This document shows, piece by piece, positions 10,101 to 18,241 of a stretch of 64,000 nucleotides of DNA. The translations under genes and the position numbers were made by a program. Origin of the DNA: VRUE01 sp963762205 (lineage in GTDB: Bacteria; Actinomycetota; Thermoleophilia; Solirubrobacterales; 70-9); contig CAVXJZ010000006.1 in the NCBI GenBank assembly GCA_963762205.1, positions 124,001 to 188,000 of the forward strand, given 5' to 3'. How positions within the stretch are numbered: the stretch's first letter is position 1; each line of letters begins with the position of its first letter. The notes below the pieces were generated by a model, which did no database searches, was not told the origin of the DNA, and saw only the letters and a program-made list of their open reading frames with translations.

Positions 10101-12997
10101 TCAGCCGTGGCGCCGGCGGTGCCGGCCGTGCCTGCGCTTCTTCTTCGGCCTGCACGGGGTGCGCAGCTTCAGTCTCTTCTCGAGGACCTTCTTGCCGTTG
10201 TGCCCCCTGAGGTTGACCCGGGCGAGCTGCCGGTGGCCGCAGAGGCCGCGCGAGTTGACCAGCAGCCCCCTCTTCCTGCCACCCCTGATCGTCAGCACGA
10301 ACTTCGAGACCGGCACGTCGGGGACCACGTCGAAGGTGTTGCGCAGCCGACCTTTGACGGTGTCGGTGCGGCCGGCCAGCTCGATGTCGACCTGGCCGCG
10401 CAGGGCGGCGACGAGGTCCGGCAGCGTGTTGTCCGACGAGCGTAGGTAGACCGGGCCCTTGAGCGGGCCGTCGAGCAGCGGCGAGGTCGCTTCGGCAAAG
10501 CCGTAGACGGAGTTCGACGGGCAGGCGCCGGCGCTGAACTGCACCCGCGTGCAGACCCTGCCGATGCTGGCCTGATCGAGGATCAGCGACCGCGGCAGGA
10601 CAACCGCGGCGCGGCCGATGTTGGCGTCGCCGGGACGGGCGAGGACGATGGCGCGCAGCTTCGGGTTCTTCGCCCGCCTGGTCGCCCCGAAGGTGCGCAG
10701 GTACAGCTTCGGGCGGAAGGGGAGCGCGTCGCACCCCGTCGCCTGGTACGGCGAGGATGCCAGGACCGCGCTGAAGGCGGCCGGGACGTCGGGGTCGGAC
10801 CCGCCACCGCGCAGGGCCGCGTCGAACGAGGACGCGCGGCAGCCGGTCCCGTTGAGCGAGAAGCCGGGCCGGTCGATCCTCACCGAGACCGAGCGGATGT
10901 CGAGCAGCGCCCCGCCGTAGACGTGCGGCAGGGGGTCGCTCAGTGCCCTGACCCGCGCGGTCCTCGGGTCGACGAACAGCGCCACCCTCACCACGACCGT
11001 GCCGAGGTCAAACGGCCCGGCCGTGGCGGGGGTGATCACTGCCAGGGACAGGGGGGCCCCGTGGTAGGGACCTGCGAGGAAGGCTCTGCCGGCATCGATC
11101 TGCAGCGGTTCGGGGCCGCTGCCCGAGCCGATCGAGGCGCCGCCGACGAGGCTGTCGCCCGGACAGCTGGGGCTCGCCGCCTCGGCGACGCCGCTGTTCG
11201 CGGCCGCGGCCGCGATCGCCGCCTCGGGGCAGTAGCGGAGCCCGGCGAGCTTCGCCGTCATCCCCGGAGGGAGGATGACCTCGACGCCCTTCAGCTCCTG
11301 GTTGCCCGGGCCACGGGTCAGGTCGACGTCGACGTCGGTGAAGGAGCCGGCCCGGCCATTGGCGGCGTGGGCCGCAAAGCCCGGCGCGAAGGGGCGCTGC
11401 GCCGAGCGTCTGCGGGCAGGGGCCGCCGCCGGGAGCGGACGTCAGGGTGAACTCGCCGCCCGGCGTCGCGGGGGGATTGCCGGACCAGGGGGTCATCGTC
11501 GCCACGGTCCGGTGCGGCCCGCAGGTCGAGGGGCTGGTCAGGGTCGCCCGCGGCCCGCCGTCCAGCTTCAGCACGAAGGAGCTGAAGGGCACCTGGGGCA
11601 GGTCCTGGAAGCGGGTCGTCAGCTGCCCGGTGACGGGATCGGCGCTGACCCGGCCGACCAGCCGCACGGAGATCCCGTAGCGCGGCGACTCGGCGTCGAC
11701 GAAGATCCGGTACTCGTCGCCCGAGGCGGGGTCGCGGCTGAGCTGGGTGCCGACGAAGACGTCGCCCTCGAGGGTCCCGTCCGATTCGCGCAGGGGCGGG
11801 GTCGTGATCTCGACCGTTCCCACCTTCGACGCGGGCGGACAGGCGACCGGGGCCGTCGTCCCCTTGCCGAACTGGGCGTCGCTGCAGGCGAGGAGGCCGT
11901 TGGCGGCGGCGGGGTTGAGCCCGAGGCCGACCGGGAGCGCGACCCGCGCCTCCCTCGTGTTGGAGCTCTCACGTTCTTCGCCGCCGAGGATGTGCGGAAC
12001 CGTCACCTCGGTGGTCGCCCCGGAAGGCGAGTCGGTCGTCGCCGTGTTCGGGTCGACGCCGGCCGACGGGTCGTAGGGGACGTGCTCGCAGTCGATCGGC
12101 TTGACGCCGGCCGGCAGCGGCGACTCGAGCGGCGGCTCGGCGCTGTCGGGGAAGACATATCCGGGGCCTTCCATTTCCTGTTTCGAGGCCGCCAGGAGGT
12201 AGGTCGAGTAGGCGTGCGCGTGGGCCGGTTCGGCTTCGGGGTCGAAGCAGGTGGTGGGCGTCGTGATGAACGTTCCGTCGCCGGCGCGACCGTCGAAGGG
12301 CAGCCGGTTCTTCAGAACCAGCCCGCCGGCCAGGATCCCACCGAACGGAAGCGGGGGAATGTCGATCGTGAATCCCTCGTGATAATCGCCGGCCCAGTCG
12401 ACACTCGCTTTGAGGAAGACTTCGTTGCCGGCGAGTTCGAGGCCGAAGAGGGCCGGCCGGCCCGATTCAGGTTCGAGGTTGTAGACGGGCACCTGGCTGA
12501 CACCGCCCACCGGGCCGAAGGGGACCCCGAGGACGGAGACCGTGACGAGGCTTTCGCCGACCTCGGATTCGGGGAATCCGCTCGCGCAGGCCGAGGCGCC
12601 GCCCTGGAAGACGGCGAGAGGGCACTGCTCGGTCGCCTGTGGGTTGACGCTGAGGCCGACCGGCAGGTCGACCTGGATCTTGCTCACTTCCCCGACCGGG
12701 GTTTCGCCCGGCGATTCGCTGGCGACGATGAACTGGGTGAAGCCGACCTGGGGATGGCCGGCCGCGTTTTCGAAGAACTGGCCCGGGGTATCCACCGAGC
12801 ATTGTTCGGCAGTGTCCGGCACATCTTTTTCGCACGTTCCCGCCTGCCAGCCGTTGTCGACGGTCGGTTCTCCGGCGGGCGGCACCGGCGAGGGGGCGAT
12901 GATGTCTGCGGTGCTCGCCGAGGCGGAGGGAATGAGCACTGCGACGCCGATAACGGCGATCAAGCCGGCCGAAGAGTCGCCGGAATCCTGCGGTCAT
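10101..12997 (-). CDS. Large exported repeat protein of unknown function, broken by two frameshifts
   Basis: After correcting two one-base insertions this encodes about 964 residues. The ATG at 12997 follows GGAGA and gives a signal peptide (MTAGFRRLFGR, then LIAVIGVAVLIPSASAST) only if one C near 12963 is ignored. A second extra C in a CCCC run near 11391 splits the body. The mature protein has repeated modules: LPVGLSVNPQATEQC, LPVGLGLNPAAANGLLAC and LPPGMTAKLAGLRYC, each followed by a CPxxSxVG-like motif, and in the later modules a closing FVLKLDGG or FVLTIRGG strand before a Cys-Gly. The C-terminus is very basic (RPKKKRRHGRHRRRHG). I believe similar large secreted proteins occur in Thermoleophilia, but I cannot name a function. 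Confidence 0.75.
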
Positions 12998-13009
12998 TTG
13001 TCTTCTCTC

Positions 13010-13112
13010 CTTGCCCATCGGGATCTCTTGTCCAATATCCGTTGACGGGAACCCTACCCGATTTTAATGAATTTGTTTAAAATTTTTAGGTATCACGAGC
13101 AACCACCCACTG
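13010..13112. promoter_or_regulatory. AT-rich divergent promoter region
   Basis: The only strongly AT-rich stretch in this area (TTTAATGAATTTGTTTAAAA and on to TAGGTAT) separates the exported-protein gene and a helix-turn-helix regulator transcribed away from each other. The regulator probably binds here and controls one or both. Confidence 0.45.
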
Positions 13113-13661
13113 ATGGAGGCGGATATGGACTGGCAGCGGCTGGCGCGGGCAAACACACACCCACTGCGGGTCTCCGTGCTCGAAGTGCTCGCCATCGACG
13201 GCGGCAGGACCCTCTCCCCCAGCGACCTCAGCCATGAGCTGCGGGTGCCCCTCAGCAACGTCAACTACCACGTCACCGAGCTGGCCAAGTCCGGCCTGAT
13301 CGAGCTCGCCGCCCGGCGCCCGGTGAGGGGCGCCACCGAGCACTTCTACCGCCTCGCCGACCACAGCAACGGGAGCAACGGCAGCCGCCCCGAAGAGCGG
13401 ACGACGGGTCTCGAACCCGCGACCTGGACAAGGTTATGTCAGAGCTCCGGCGCGGATCTTCGATCAGGCCGCGCCCACCTGCGGCGGGAAAAGGACTTGC
13501 AGGCGATCTTCATCCGGGAACAGATCGGCGATCGCATCGCCCAGCACCTCGAAGTGGTCCCGGTCGGCTGTGCAGACATCCTCCCCGGCGAGCCAGGCGG
13601 TTGCCGCGATCTGTATGTCGGCGACCCAGGCCACCCGGCGCTCGGGCTTCGGGTCGCGTGA
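13113..13661 (+). CDS. ArsR-like winged-helix regulator with a foreign C-terminus
   Basis: Residues 1-90 form a winged helix: LARANTHPLRVSVLEVLAID, then LSPSDLSHELRVPLSNVNYH as the recognition region, then a wing (KSGLIELAARRPVRGATEHF). After an Asn/Gly/Ser linker the frame runs through a 30-bp copy of the tRNA-Gly 3' end (translated RTTGLEPAT) and then antisense to the vapC gene until 13661. The last 85 or so residues are therefore an artefact of island insertion; the native protein must have ended near 13390-13460. Effector unknown. It is divergent from the exported-protein gene. Confidence 0.72.
   Translation: MEADMDWQRLARANTHPLRVSVLEVLAIDGGRTLSPSDLSHELRVPLSNVNYHVTELAKSGLIELAARRPVRGATEHFYRLADHSNGSNGSRPEERTTGLEPATWTRLCQSSGADLRSGRAHLRREKDLQAIFIREQIGDRIAQHLEVVPVGCADILPGEPGGCRDLYVGDPGHPALGLRVA
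13396..13425 (-). repeat. Distal att-like repeat: tRNA-Gly 3' fragment
   Basis: A 30-nt exact copy of the last 30 nt of tRNA-Gly (variable loop end, T-arm, acceptor strand, discriminator), without the rest of the tRNA. Confidence 0.8.
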
Positions 13662-13976
13662 GCGCCCCTTCCGGCTGCGCCCCCCGGTCGGCGGCATCGG
13701 TCGGCTCGCGCGCAGCCGTCCGGCCAGCAGCGCAGCTTCCCAGCTCAACGGCAGAACCTCGACCACTCCAGCGTCGAGAAGATCGGTGAACCAGCGAAGA
13801 AACGTGGTGAACCTGGCGTCCGCATCGGCGCGACGCCGTAGACCGAAGGCGATCTCATGCACGGTGGGCGCCGCGAGCCGAAACGGTTCTCCCGCGAGCG
13901 CCGCCTCGCTCGCCAGCTCATAAAGCGGAGACTCGGGATGCAGGCCAGAAGCGACTGAGGTATCCCAGACCGCCAC
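13464..13976 (-). CDS. PIN-domain toxin (VapC-like)
   Basis: This 170-residue PIN-domain ribonuclease carries the acidic active-site residues: Asp in MAVWDTSVASG, Glu in VHEIAFGLRRR, Asp in VADIQIAATAWL and Asp in CTADRDHFEVL. The spacing matches VapC toxins, which cleave tRNA or rRNA. It lies 12 nt downstream of its antitoxin gene in the same direction. The pair sits inside the tRNA-Gly-bounded island and could help retain it. Confidence 0.88.
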   Translation of the reverse strand: MAVWDTSVASGLHPESPLYELASEAALAGEPFRLAAPTVHEIAFGLRRRADADARFTTFLRWFTDLLDAGVVEVLPLSWEAALLAGRLRASRPMPPTGGRSRKGRSRDPKPERRVAWVADIQIAATAWLAGEDVCTADRDHFEVLGDAIADLFPDEDRLQVLFPPQVGAA

Positions 13977-13988
13977 CTGGCCGACGCC

Positions 13989-14301
13989 CTACCCGCGCTC
14001 GGCGAGAATCGCCTCGCGCGTGGCCTCGGGCGAGGGAAGCTCCCCGGCGGCAGTCGCCCCGGAGCCGACAAGCGCTTGACGGCGTTGCGCCGTCACCTTC
14101 TCGACGGCGCGTCGGCGCTTCGCTGCGTCGGCGCCCAGTTGAGCGAGATAGACAAGTGCCTCATTCTCGGTCACCCCAAGCCGGCGCGCGGTCAGCGACA
14201 GCTCCGACTCGAGCGCTGCCGGAACCCGCAAGGTCGTGCGACGACCGGCGCGGCGGGAAGACCGGGCGGGGGTCGATACGTCCTTTTTGCTTGGTTGCCA
14301 T
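13989..14301 (-). CDS. VapB-like ribbon-helix-helix antitoxin, N-terminal frameshift
   Basis: The core (RRTTLRVPAALESELSLTAR, then RLGVTENEALVYLAQLG) is a ribbon-helix-helix DNA-binding fold like CopG/VapB antitoxins, followed by an Ala/Arg-rich toxin-binding tail. The core frame has no ATG. An ATG at 14301 gives MATKQK in another frame and rejoins the core if one base in the AAAAAGG run near 14284 is removed, giving 103 residues. TAGTCT lies 6 nt before that ATG. A TTG at 14231 is the only in-frame alternative. It is coupled to the PIN toxin downstream. Confidence 0.78.
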
Positions 14302-14307
14302 ACGCTC

Positions 14308-14313
14308 AGACTA
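14308..14313 (-). promoter_or_regulatory. -10 element for the leaderless antitoxin
   Basis: On the reverse strand, TAGTCT then 6 nt then the ATG at 14301. Confidence 0.5.
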
Positions 14314-14315
14314 GC

Positions 14316-14330
14316 GCATCAAATTGATGC
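14316..14330. promoter_or_regulatory. Perfect palindrome, likely antitoxin operator
   Basis: GCATCAA-A-TTGATGC is an exact 15-nt palindrome directly upstream of the antitoxin -10 hexamer. Ribbon-helix-helix antitoxins typically repress their own promoter from such sites. Confidence 0.6.
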
Positions 14331-14366
14331 AGGCCCGGCGAACGCCCAACTTCCTGTCAAACTCGT

Positions 14367-15674
14367 CTATGCGAGCGAACCGTCCTGCCGAGTCAATATG
14401 GGCCTGGCCGTGCCAAGCCAATCGTCGAGCAGCTGGGCGGCCACCTCTGTCCCGTCGCCCTCCGCGCGAATTTCCTCCCCCAGGGCGGCAGCCCGCTCGC
14501 GCACGGGGTCGGAGAGAAGCCTGCGCAAGCCCGCTTCGAGCTCATGTGCGTCGAGGCGCTTGAACGGCACGTGCGCCCCGGCGCCGAGCGTCTCGATGCG
14601 CCTGCCCCAGAACGGCTGGTCCGCCCAGACCGAGCAGACCATCGTCGGCAAGCCTGCCCGCAGCGAGGCAGCAAGCGTGCCGGCTCCGCCGTGATGCACG
14701 GCCGCCGAGCAGCGCCGCAGAAGGCGCTCGTGATCGACCGCGCCGACCGTTCGCAGGTGCTCTGGCTGGTCGGCTGACGATGCGCCGCCGTCGGCCAGCG
14801 GCATATTCACCACTGCCCGGACTCCGAGCGAGCGAGTCACCTCGGTCGCCATCGAAAGAAACCCCCCGGGATCGAGTATCGGCATGCTGCCGAAGCCGAG
14901 GAAGACCGGTGAATCACCCGCGTCGATCCAAGCCGCAAGGTCATCCGGAAGCCCCTCGCCGAGCGGGCCGCGGACGGCCGTCGGTAGCTGCCAGAAGCCG
15001 GTGACGGGCCAATTGTCGGGCCAATCGCGCGGCTTCGGCAGGACGCCGGGGCTGAACGCCTGGAGCGCCAGGGTGCGGGGATCGGCGCAGAGATGGAGTG
15101 AGGACCGGGGCGGGCGCGCAAGACCCAACCGCTGCGCGAGCGCCCGGTTGGCGCCGAGGTTTCCGCGCCACGAGAGGTGAATGAGGAGGCGGTGGGAGGC
15201 TCGGCGCAGTGCCGGGGTCGGCAGCTGCCGACCCGTCAGCAGAGGCGCCGTGAACTCTGCGGTCGGCATGACCGGGAAGAGGTGAACGACCGCCTGCGGG
15301 ATTCCGCGGGTGATCGCGAGGGACTGGGACAGGTCCTGGACGTTGTGCCCCGTGACGAGCACATCGGCTCCCTCGGCGGCCTCGATCAGCGCGTCCTCGA
15401 TCCCCTTGCGGTGCAGGCGAAGGAAGTTCTGCGTACCCCGCATCTGCGTGAGTTCTCCCCTGCGCAGCGATCGCTGGCCCTCATCGCTCGCCAGATAGGC
15501 GGAGCGGCTGGCCGGCAAGGCGACGAAGCGCGACCCGGCTGCCCCGGCCATCGTCCGGAATTCCTCGCTGCCCACGACCGCGACCTCGTGACCGCGGCGC
15601 GTCATATGCGCCCCGAGCGCGATCAACGGCCAGATGTCGCCGCGCGTGCCCTCTCCGAGGATCGCGATCCTCAT
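14367..15674 (-). CDS. Glycosyltransferase of the MGT/UGT (GT1) type
   Basis: This 435-residue enzyme has a GT-B fold. The N-terminal domain opens MRIAILGEGTRGDIWPLIAL, typical of sterol and macrolide glucosyltransferases. The C-terminal nucleotide-sugar domain has PVFLGFGSMPI and the donor-binding block AVHHGGAGTLAASLRAGLPT with VWADQPFWGRRIETLGAG, matching the HGGxGT and DQ signatures of GT1. It likely transfers a sugar to a lipid or polyketide acceptor; the acceptor is unknown. In-frame starts exist upstream (15740, 15764), but the domain begins at 15674. It lies inside the tRNA-bounded island. Confidence 0.88.
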   Translation of the reverse strand: MRIAILGEGTRGDIWPLIALGAHMTRRGHEVAVVGSEEFRTMAGAAGSRFVALPASRSAYLASDEGQRSLRRGELTQMRGTQNFLRLHRKGIEDALIEAAEGADVLVTGHNVQDLSQSLAITRGIPQAVVHLFPVMPTAEFTAPLLTGRQLPTPALRRASHRLLIHLSWRGNLGANRALAQRLGLARPPRSSLHLCADPRTLALQAFSPGVLPKPRDWPDNWPVTGFWQLPTAVRGPLGEGLPDDLAAWIDAGDSPVFLGFGSMPILDPGGFLSMATEVTRSLGVRAVVNMPLADGGASSADQPEHLRTVGAVDHERLLRRCSAAVHHGGAGTLAASLRAGLPTMVCSVWADQPFWGRRIETLGAGAHVPFKRLDAHELEAGLRRLLSDPVRERAAALGEEIRAEGDGTEVAAQLLDDWLGTARPILTRQDGSLA

Positions 15675-15689
15675 CCGAGCGGGTCCCTT

Positions 15690-15900
15690 CTGCGGACGGA
15701 CGACGGCCTCGATCAACTCGCGGATCGAACGTTCGGGCATCGCCGCGCCCGAGATGGCCGTCACGACGCATCAGCTTCCAGGTGTAGACATCGCAGATCG
15801 CCGCCAGCTGGGTGAGGCGACGATGCCTCTGCAATCCGCTCCGGCCGCCGAGCAGCGGACCGAGCTTCTCCTCGACCCAGCGCCAGTGTATGGCACGCCC
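15690..15900 (-). pseudogene. Broken 3' end of a gene upstream of the glycosyltransferase
   Basis: The reverse strand reads HWRWVEEKLGPLLGGRSG and LAAICDVYTWKLMRRD in one frame. The next frame continues SIRELIEAVVRPQ up to the glycosyltransferase start. The two pieces look like one C-terminal tail split by an indel and missing its 5' part. Function not recognised. It may mark where an ancestral glycosyltransferase operon was cut during island formation. Confidence 0.35.
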
Positions 15901-16061
15901 GCCGGCGAGAAGTCTAGTCGATCTGCAAGCTGGTGTCGTCTTCAAGCGATAGCTTCTCGATGCAAGCGAGAGGCCTGCCTGGGCGATTCGAGCTGTAGAG
16001 CCAAATTCGGAACGGGTCTCGAACCACTCGCGAGGATTCGGCTCTAGAGAGCGGCGAAAGA

Positions 16062-16091
16062 AGCGGACGACGGGTCTCGAACCCGCGACCT
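16062..16091 (-). repeat. Proximal att-like repeat inside tRNA-Gly
   Basis: The last 30 nt of the intact tRNA-Gly gene, identical to 13396-13425. Confidence 0.8.
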
Positions 16092-16134
16092 CGAGCTTGG
16101 GAAGCTCGCGCTCTACCAACTGAGCTACGTCCGC
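16062..16134 (-). tRNA. tRNA-Gly (anticodon CCC)
   Basis: The 73-nt cloverleaf folds completely: 7-bp acceptor (GCGGACG with CGTCCGC), D-stem GCTC/GAGC with loop AGTTGGTA, anticodon stem CGAGC/GCTCG with loop TTCCCAA, and T-stem GCGGG/CCCGT with loop TTCGAGA. The anticodon CCC reads GGG glycine codons. CCA is not encoded. Its 3' end is the attachment site of the 13.4-16.1 kb island. Confidence 0.95.
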
Positions 16135-16222
16135 AGAGCTGCTGATTCTAAGCGGGGGCTGCACGGCGGGTAGCGACTGACGCCGACCGGCTGCGGCCGT
16201 TCACAAGGGACGAGACCGCACG

Positions 16223-16228
16223 TACCCT
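16223..16228 (+). promoter_or_regulatory. -10 element before the sigma-factor leader ORF
   Basis: TACCCT, then 6 nt, then an ATG at 16235 that opens a 10-codon ORF rather than the sigma gene. Confidence 0.5.
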
Positions 16229-16234
16229 GAAGGG

Positions 16235-16267
16235 ATGGAAGCGAATGGCCGGACCGGTGAGCAATGA
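16235..16267 (+). CDS. Leaderless 10-codon upstream ORF coupled to the sigma factor
   Basis: ATG at 16235 encodes MEANGRTGEQ and stops at a TGA that overlaps the sigma-factor ATG as ATGA. TACCCT lies 6 nt before it, so ribosomes should load on this ORF at the 5' end of the mRNA and restart on the sigma gene. No ribosome site strong enough for independent initiation precedes the sigma ATG. It is too short for homology evidence; the support is geometric only. Confidence 0.5.
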   Translation: MEANGRTGEQ

Positions 16268-17699
16268 GCCTACGCTCCGACGAGCGGCTCGCGGCGCGCG
16301 CCAAGGATGGCGACGAGCGGGCCTTCGCGGCGATCTTCCGCCGCTACCACCAGGCGCTTTACCGCTTCTGCGCCGGGATCCTCTCCAATCCCGACGACGC
16401 CCAGGACGCGCTTCAGAACACGATGGTCAAGGCGCTGCGGGCGCTGCCCGGCGAGGAGCGGGAGATCAGGCTGAAGCCCTGGCTCTACCGGATCGCCCAC
16501 AACGAGTCGATCGACCTGATCCGCCGGCGCAGGGCGAGCGAGGATGTCGACCCGGAGATGCTCGCCGGGGGCGCCGGGCCGGAGGAGCGGGCCGAGGCGA
16601 GGGAGCGTCTGCGACGGCTGCTCGCAGACCTCGACGAGCTCCCCGAGCGGCAGCGGGCCGCGCTGGTGATGAGGGAGCTCTCGGGGCTGGGATTCGAGGA
16701 GATCGCCGCCGCCTTCGAGACCTCCCCCGAGGTGGCGCGGCAGACGGTCTACGAGGCACGGATGAGCCTGCGCCAGATCGCGGAGGGGCGTGAGATGAGC
16801 TGCGACGACGTCCGGCGGGCGCTCTCCGACGGGGATCGTCGCGTCCTGCGCAGGAAGGACATCCGGGCGCACCTGCGCTCGTGCGAGAGCTGCGACCGCT
16901 TCGGCGCGGAAATGGCCGGGCGCCGCGAGGACTTCGCGGCGCTCGCGCCCCTGCCCGCGGTCGCGGCCGCCGGCATCCTCGGCGGGGTGCTGGGCGGCGC
17001 CGGCGGGGCCGGGGCCGCTGCGGGCGGCGCCGGGGCGGCTGCCGGCGGGACGGCCGCCGGAGCGCTCGGCTCGAGCGCCGCGGCCGGCACCTTCGCGTCC
17101 TCGGCCGCCCTCAAGGTGGGAGCCACCGTCGCCGTCGCGGCCGCGCTCGGCACCGCGGCCGCGGATCGAAGCGGCCTGGTCGAGATCGGCGGCGGGGGCG
17201 GCGCGCAGCCGGTTCGCGCGACCGAGGACGGCTCCTTTTCCGGCGCGGCCGTCGGCGGGGGCGCCTCCGCACGATCCGGTCCCGGCGGGACCCACGGGCT
17301 GCGCGGGCACAAGCGGAGGAACGGACGCGGCCGGCACACCCCCGGCGGGCCCGCCGACGGCGCCCCGCCCGCGTCCCTCGCGCCGGGGCCCGGAGCTCCG
17401 CCGGAGACCCCGCACCCCGCCGACGCCGCGCACGGGAGCCCGGCATCCGCGGCGGGCGGTGCGGCCCACGGGCGCGGAAAGGGCAGCGGCAGGGCGGCCG
17501 GCAAGGGCAGGTCCTCGCACGGGAAGCCCAGTCACCCGGCGCGGCGAAGCCGCCGCACCCCGACCATCCGGCCAAGGCCCCCCACCCGCCGCAGGCGGCG
17601 GAGCCGGAGAAGGGCGGCCCGGCGGCAGGATCAAACGTCCAGGGCGGTGAAGAAGGGGCTGACGCGCCCGATACACCACCGTTGAAGCAAGCGAAGTGA
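16264..17699 (+). CDS. ECF sigma factor fused to a zinc anti-sigma-like domain, frameshift near the C-terminus
   Basis: Region 2 (AIFRRYHQALYRFCAGILSN, PDDAQDALQNTMVKALRALP) spans about residues 15-90, and region 4 (LPERQRAALVMRELSGLGFE, EEIAAAFETS) about residues 120-170. A zinc-type anti-sigma motif follows (CDDVRRALSDGD then AHLRSCESC, i.e. HxxxCxxC), then a Gly/Ala hydrophobic stretch that could span the membrane, and a long Pro/Gly/His-rich tail. A missing base near 17540 switches frame; the frame ending at 17699 (APDTPPLKQAK) is the natural one, giving about 478 residues. This suggests a self-inhibited, membrane-tethered sigma factor. A secreted repeat protein follows in the same direction and may be its target. 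Confidence 0.82.
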
Positions 17700-17743
17700 C
17701 AAGCGGGGCCCCACTCGGGGCGCCACCAGCAAAAGGAGGCACC

Positions 17744-18139
17744 ATGAAGCTCCAGACGAAGATCGCCGTGGTTTTCGGCGCGCTCGCCCTGGCGGTCGCA
17801 CCGGCGTCGGCCCTGGCAACCCAGCCGGAGAGCCCGGGCAGCAACGGCAAAGGCCACGCGCCCGGAAGCACGCCCGGCCCGAAGGCCAGCCTGCCGGCGA
17901 AGGCCAAGGCCTACGGCTCCTACTGCAAGGACCAGAGCCGCAAGCACGTCGAGGGCGAGAAGGGCACTCCCTTCAGCCAGTGCGTGACGGCGATGGCGAA
18001 GGCAGCCAACAGCGAGCGGATCAGCGCGAAGCGTGCCTGCAAGCCGCTGAGCCACAAGCACGTCAAGGGCGAGAAGGGCACTCCGTTCTCACGCTGCGTC
18101 CGCGCGGCCGCCCAGCTCAAGAAGGACCAGGACGCCTAG
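17744..18139 (+). CDS. Small secreted protein with two cysteine repeats
   Basis: This 131-residue protein has a clear signal peptide (MKLQTKIAVVFGALALAVAP, then ASALA), preceded by AAAGGAGG at good spacing. The mature part has a Gly/Pro/Lys linker and two repeats: SRKHVEGEKGTPFSQCV and SHKHVKGEKGTPFSRCV, each starting with an upstream cysteine (YCKDQ, ACKPL). Four cysteines could form two disulfides. It is basic, has no known enzymatic motif, and lies 44 nt after the ECF sigma gene. The family is not recognised; an envelope or stress role is a guess from context. Confidence 0.85.
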   Translation: MKLQTKIAVVFGALALAVAPASALATQPESPGSNGKGHAPGSTPGPKASLPAKAKAYGSYCKDQSRKHVEGEKGTPFSQCVTAMAKAANSERISAKRACKPLSHKHVKGEKGTPFSRCVRAAAQLKKDQDA

Positions 18140-18241
18140 CGATCCCTGGCACGACGAGCCCCGTCGCCATCGTGGCGGCGGGGCCACTGCGTACGATGCG
18201 GTTGCGGCGCAAGACGAAGATTCGCGAAACCGGAGGGTGAG

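Larger units (their letters stand above)
13396..16091. mobile_element. Small tRNA-Gly-associated genomic island
   Basis: The segment is bounded by identical 30-nt direct repeats matching the tRNA-Gly T-arm and acceptor end. The intact tRNA lies at one end and the displaced fragment at the other, in the same orientation, as left by site-specific integration into a tRNA gene. It carries a toxin-antitoxin pair, a glycosyltransferase and a broken gene end, but no integrase. Boundaries are inferred from the repeats. Confidence 0.65.

Noticed and set aside
13396..13661. C-terminal RTTGLEPAT extension of the ArsR-like protein as real protein
   Set aside because: It is the translated tRNA-Gly 3' end followed by sequence antisense to the PIN toxin; this peptide is a well-known artefact of tRNA genes.
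16010..16035. Third partial copy of the tRNA T-arm (ACGGGTCTCGAACC)
   Set aside because: Only 14 nt match and neither arm folds further; too short to call a tRNA remnant or an att site.
15481..16164. 227-codon reverse frame starting near the tRNA
   Set aside because: It begins inside the tRNA-Gly gene and runs through unrelated DNA; only a short internal part looks protein-like and is listed separately as a broken tail.
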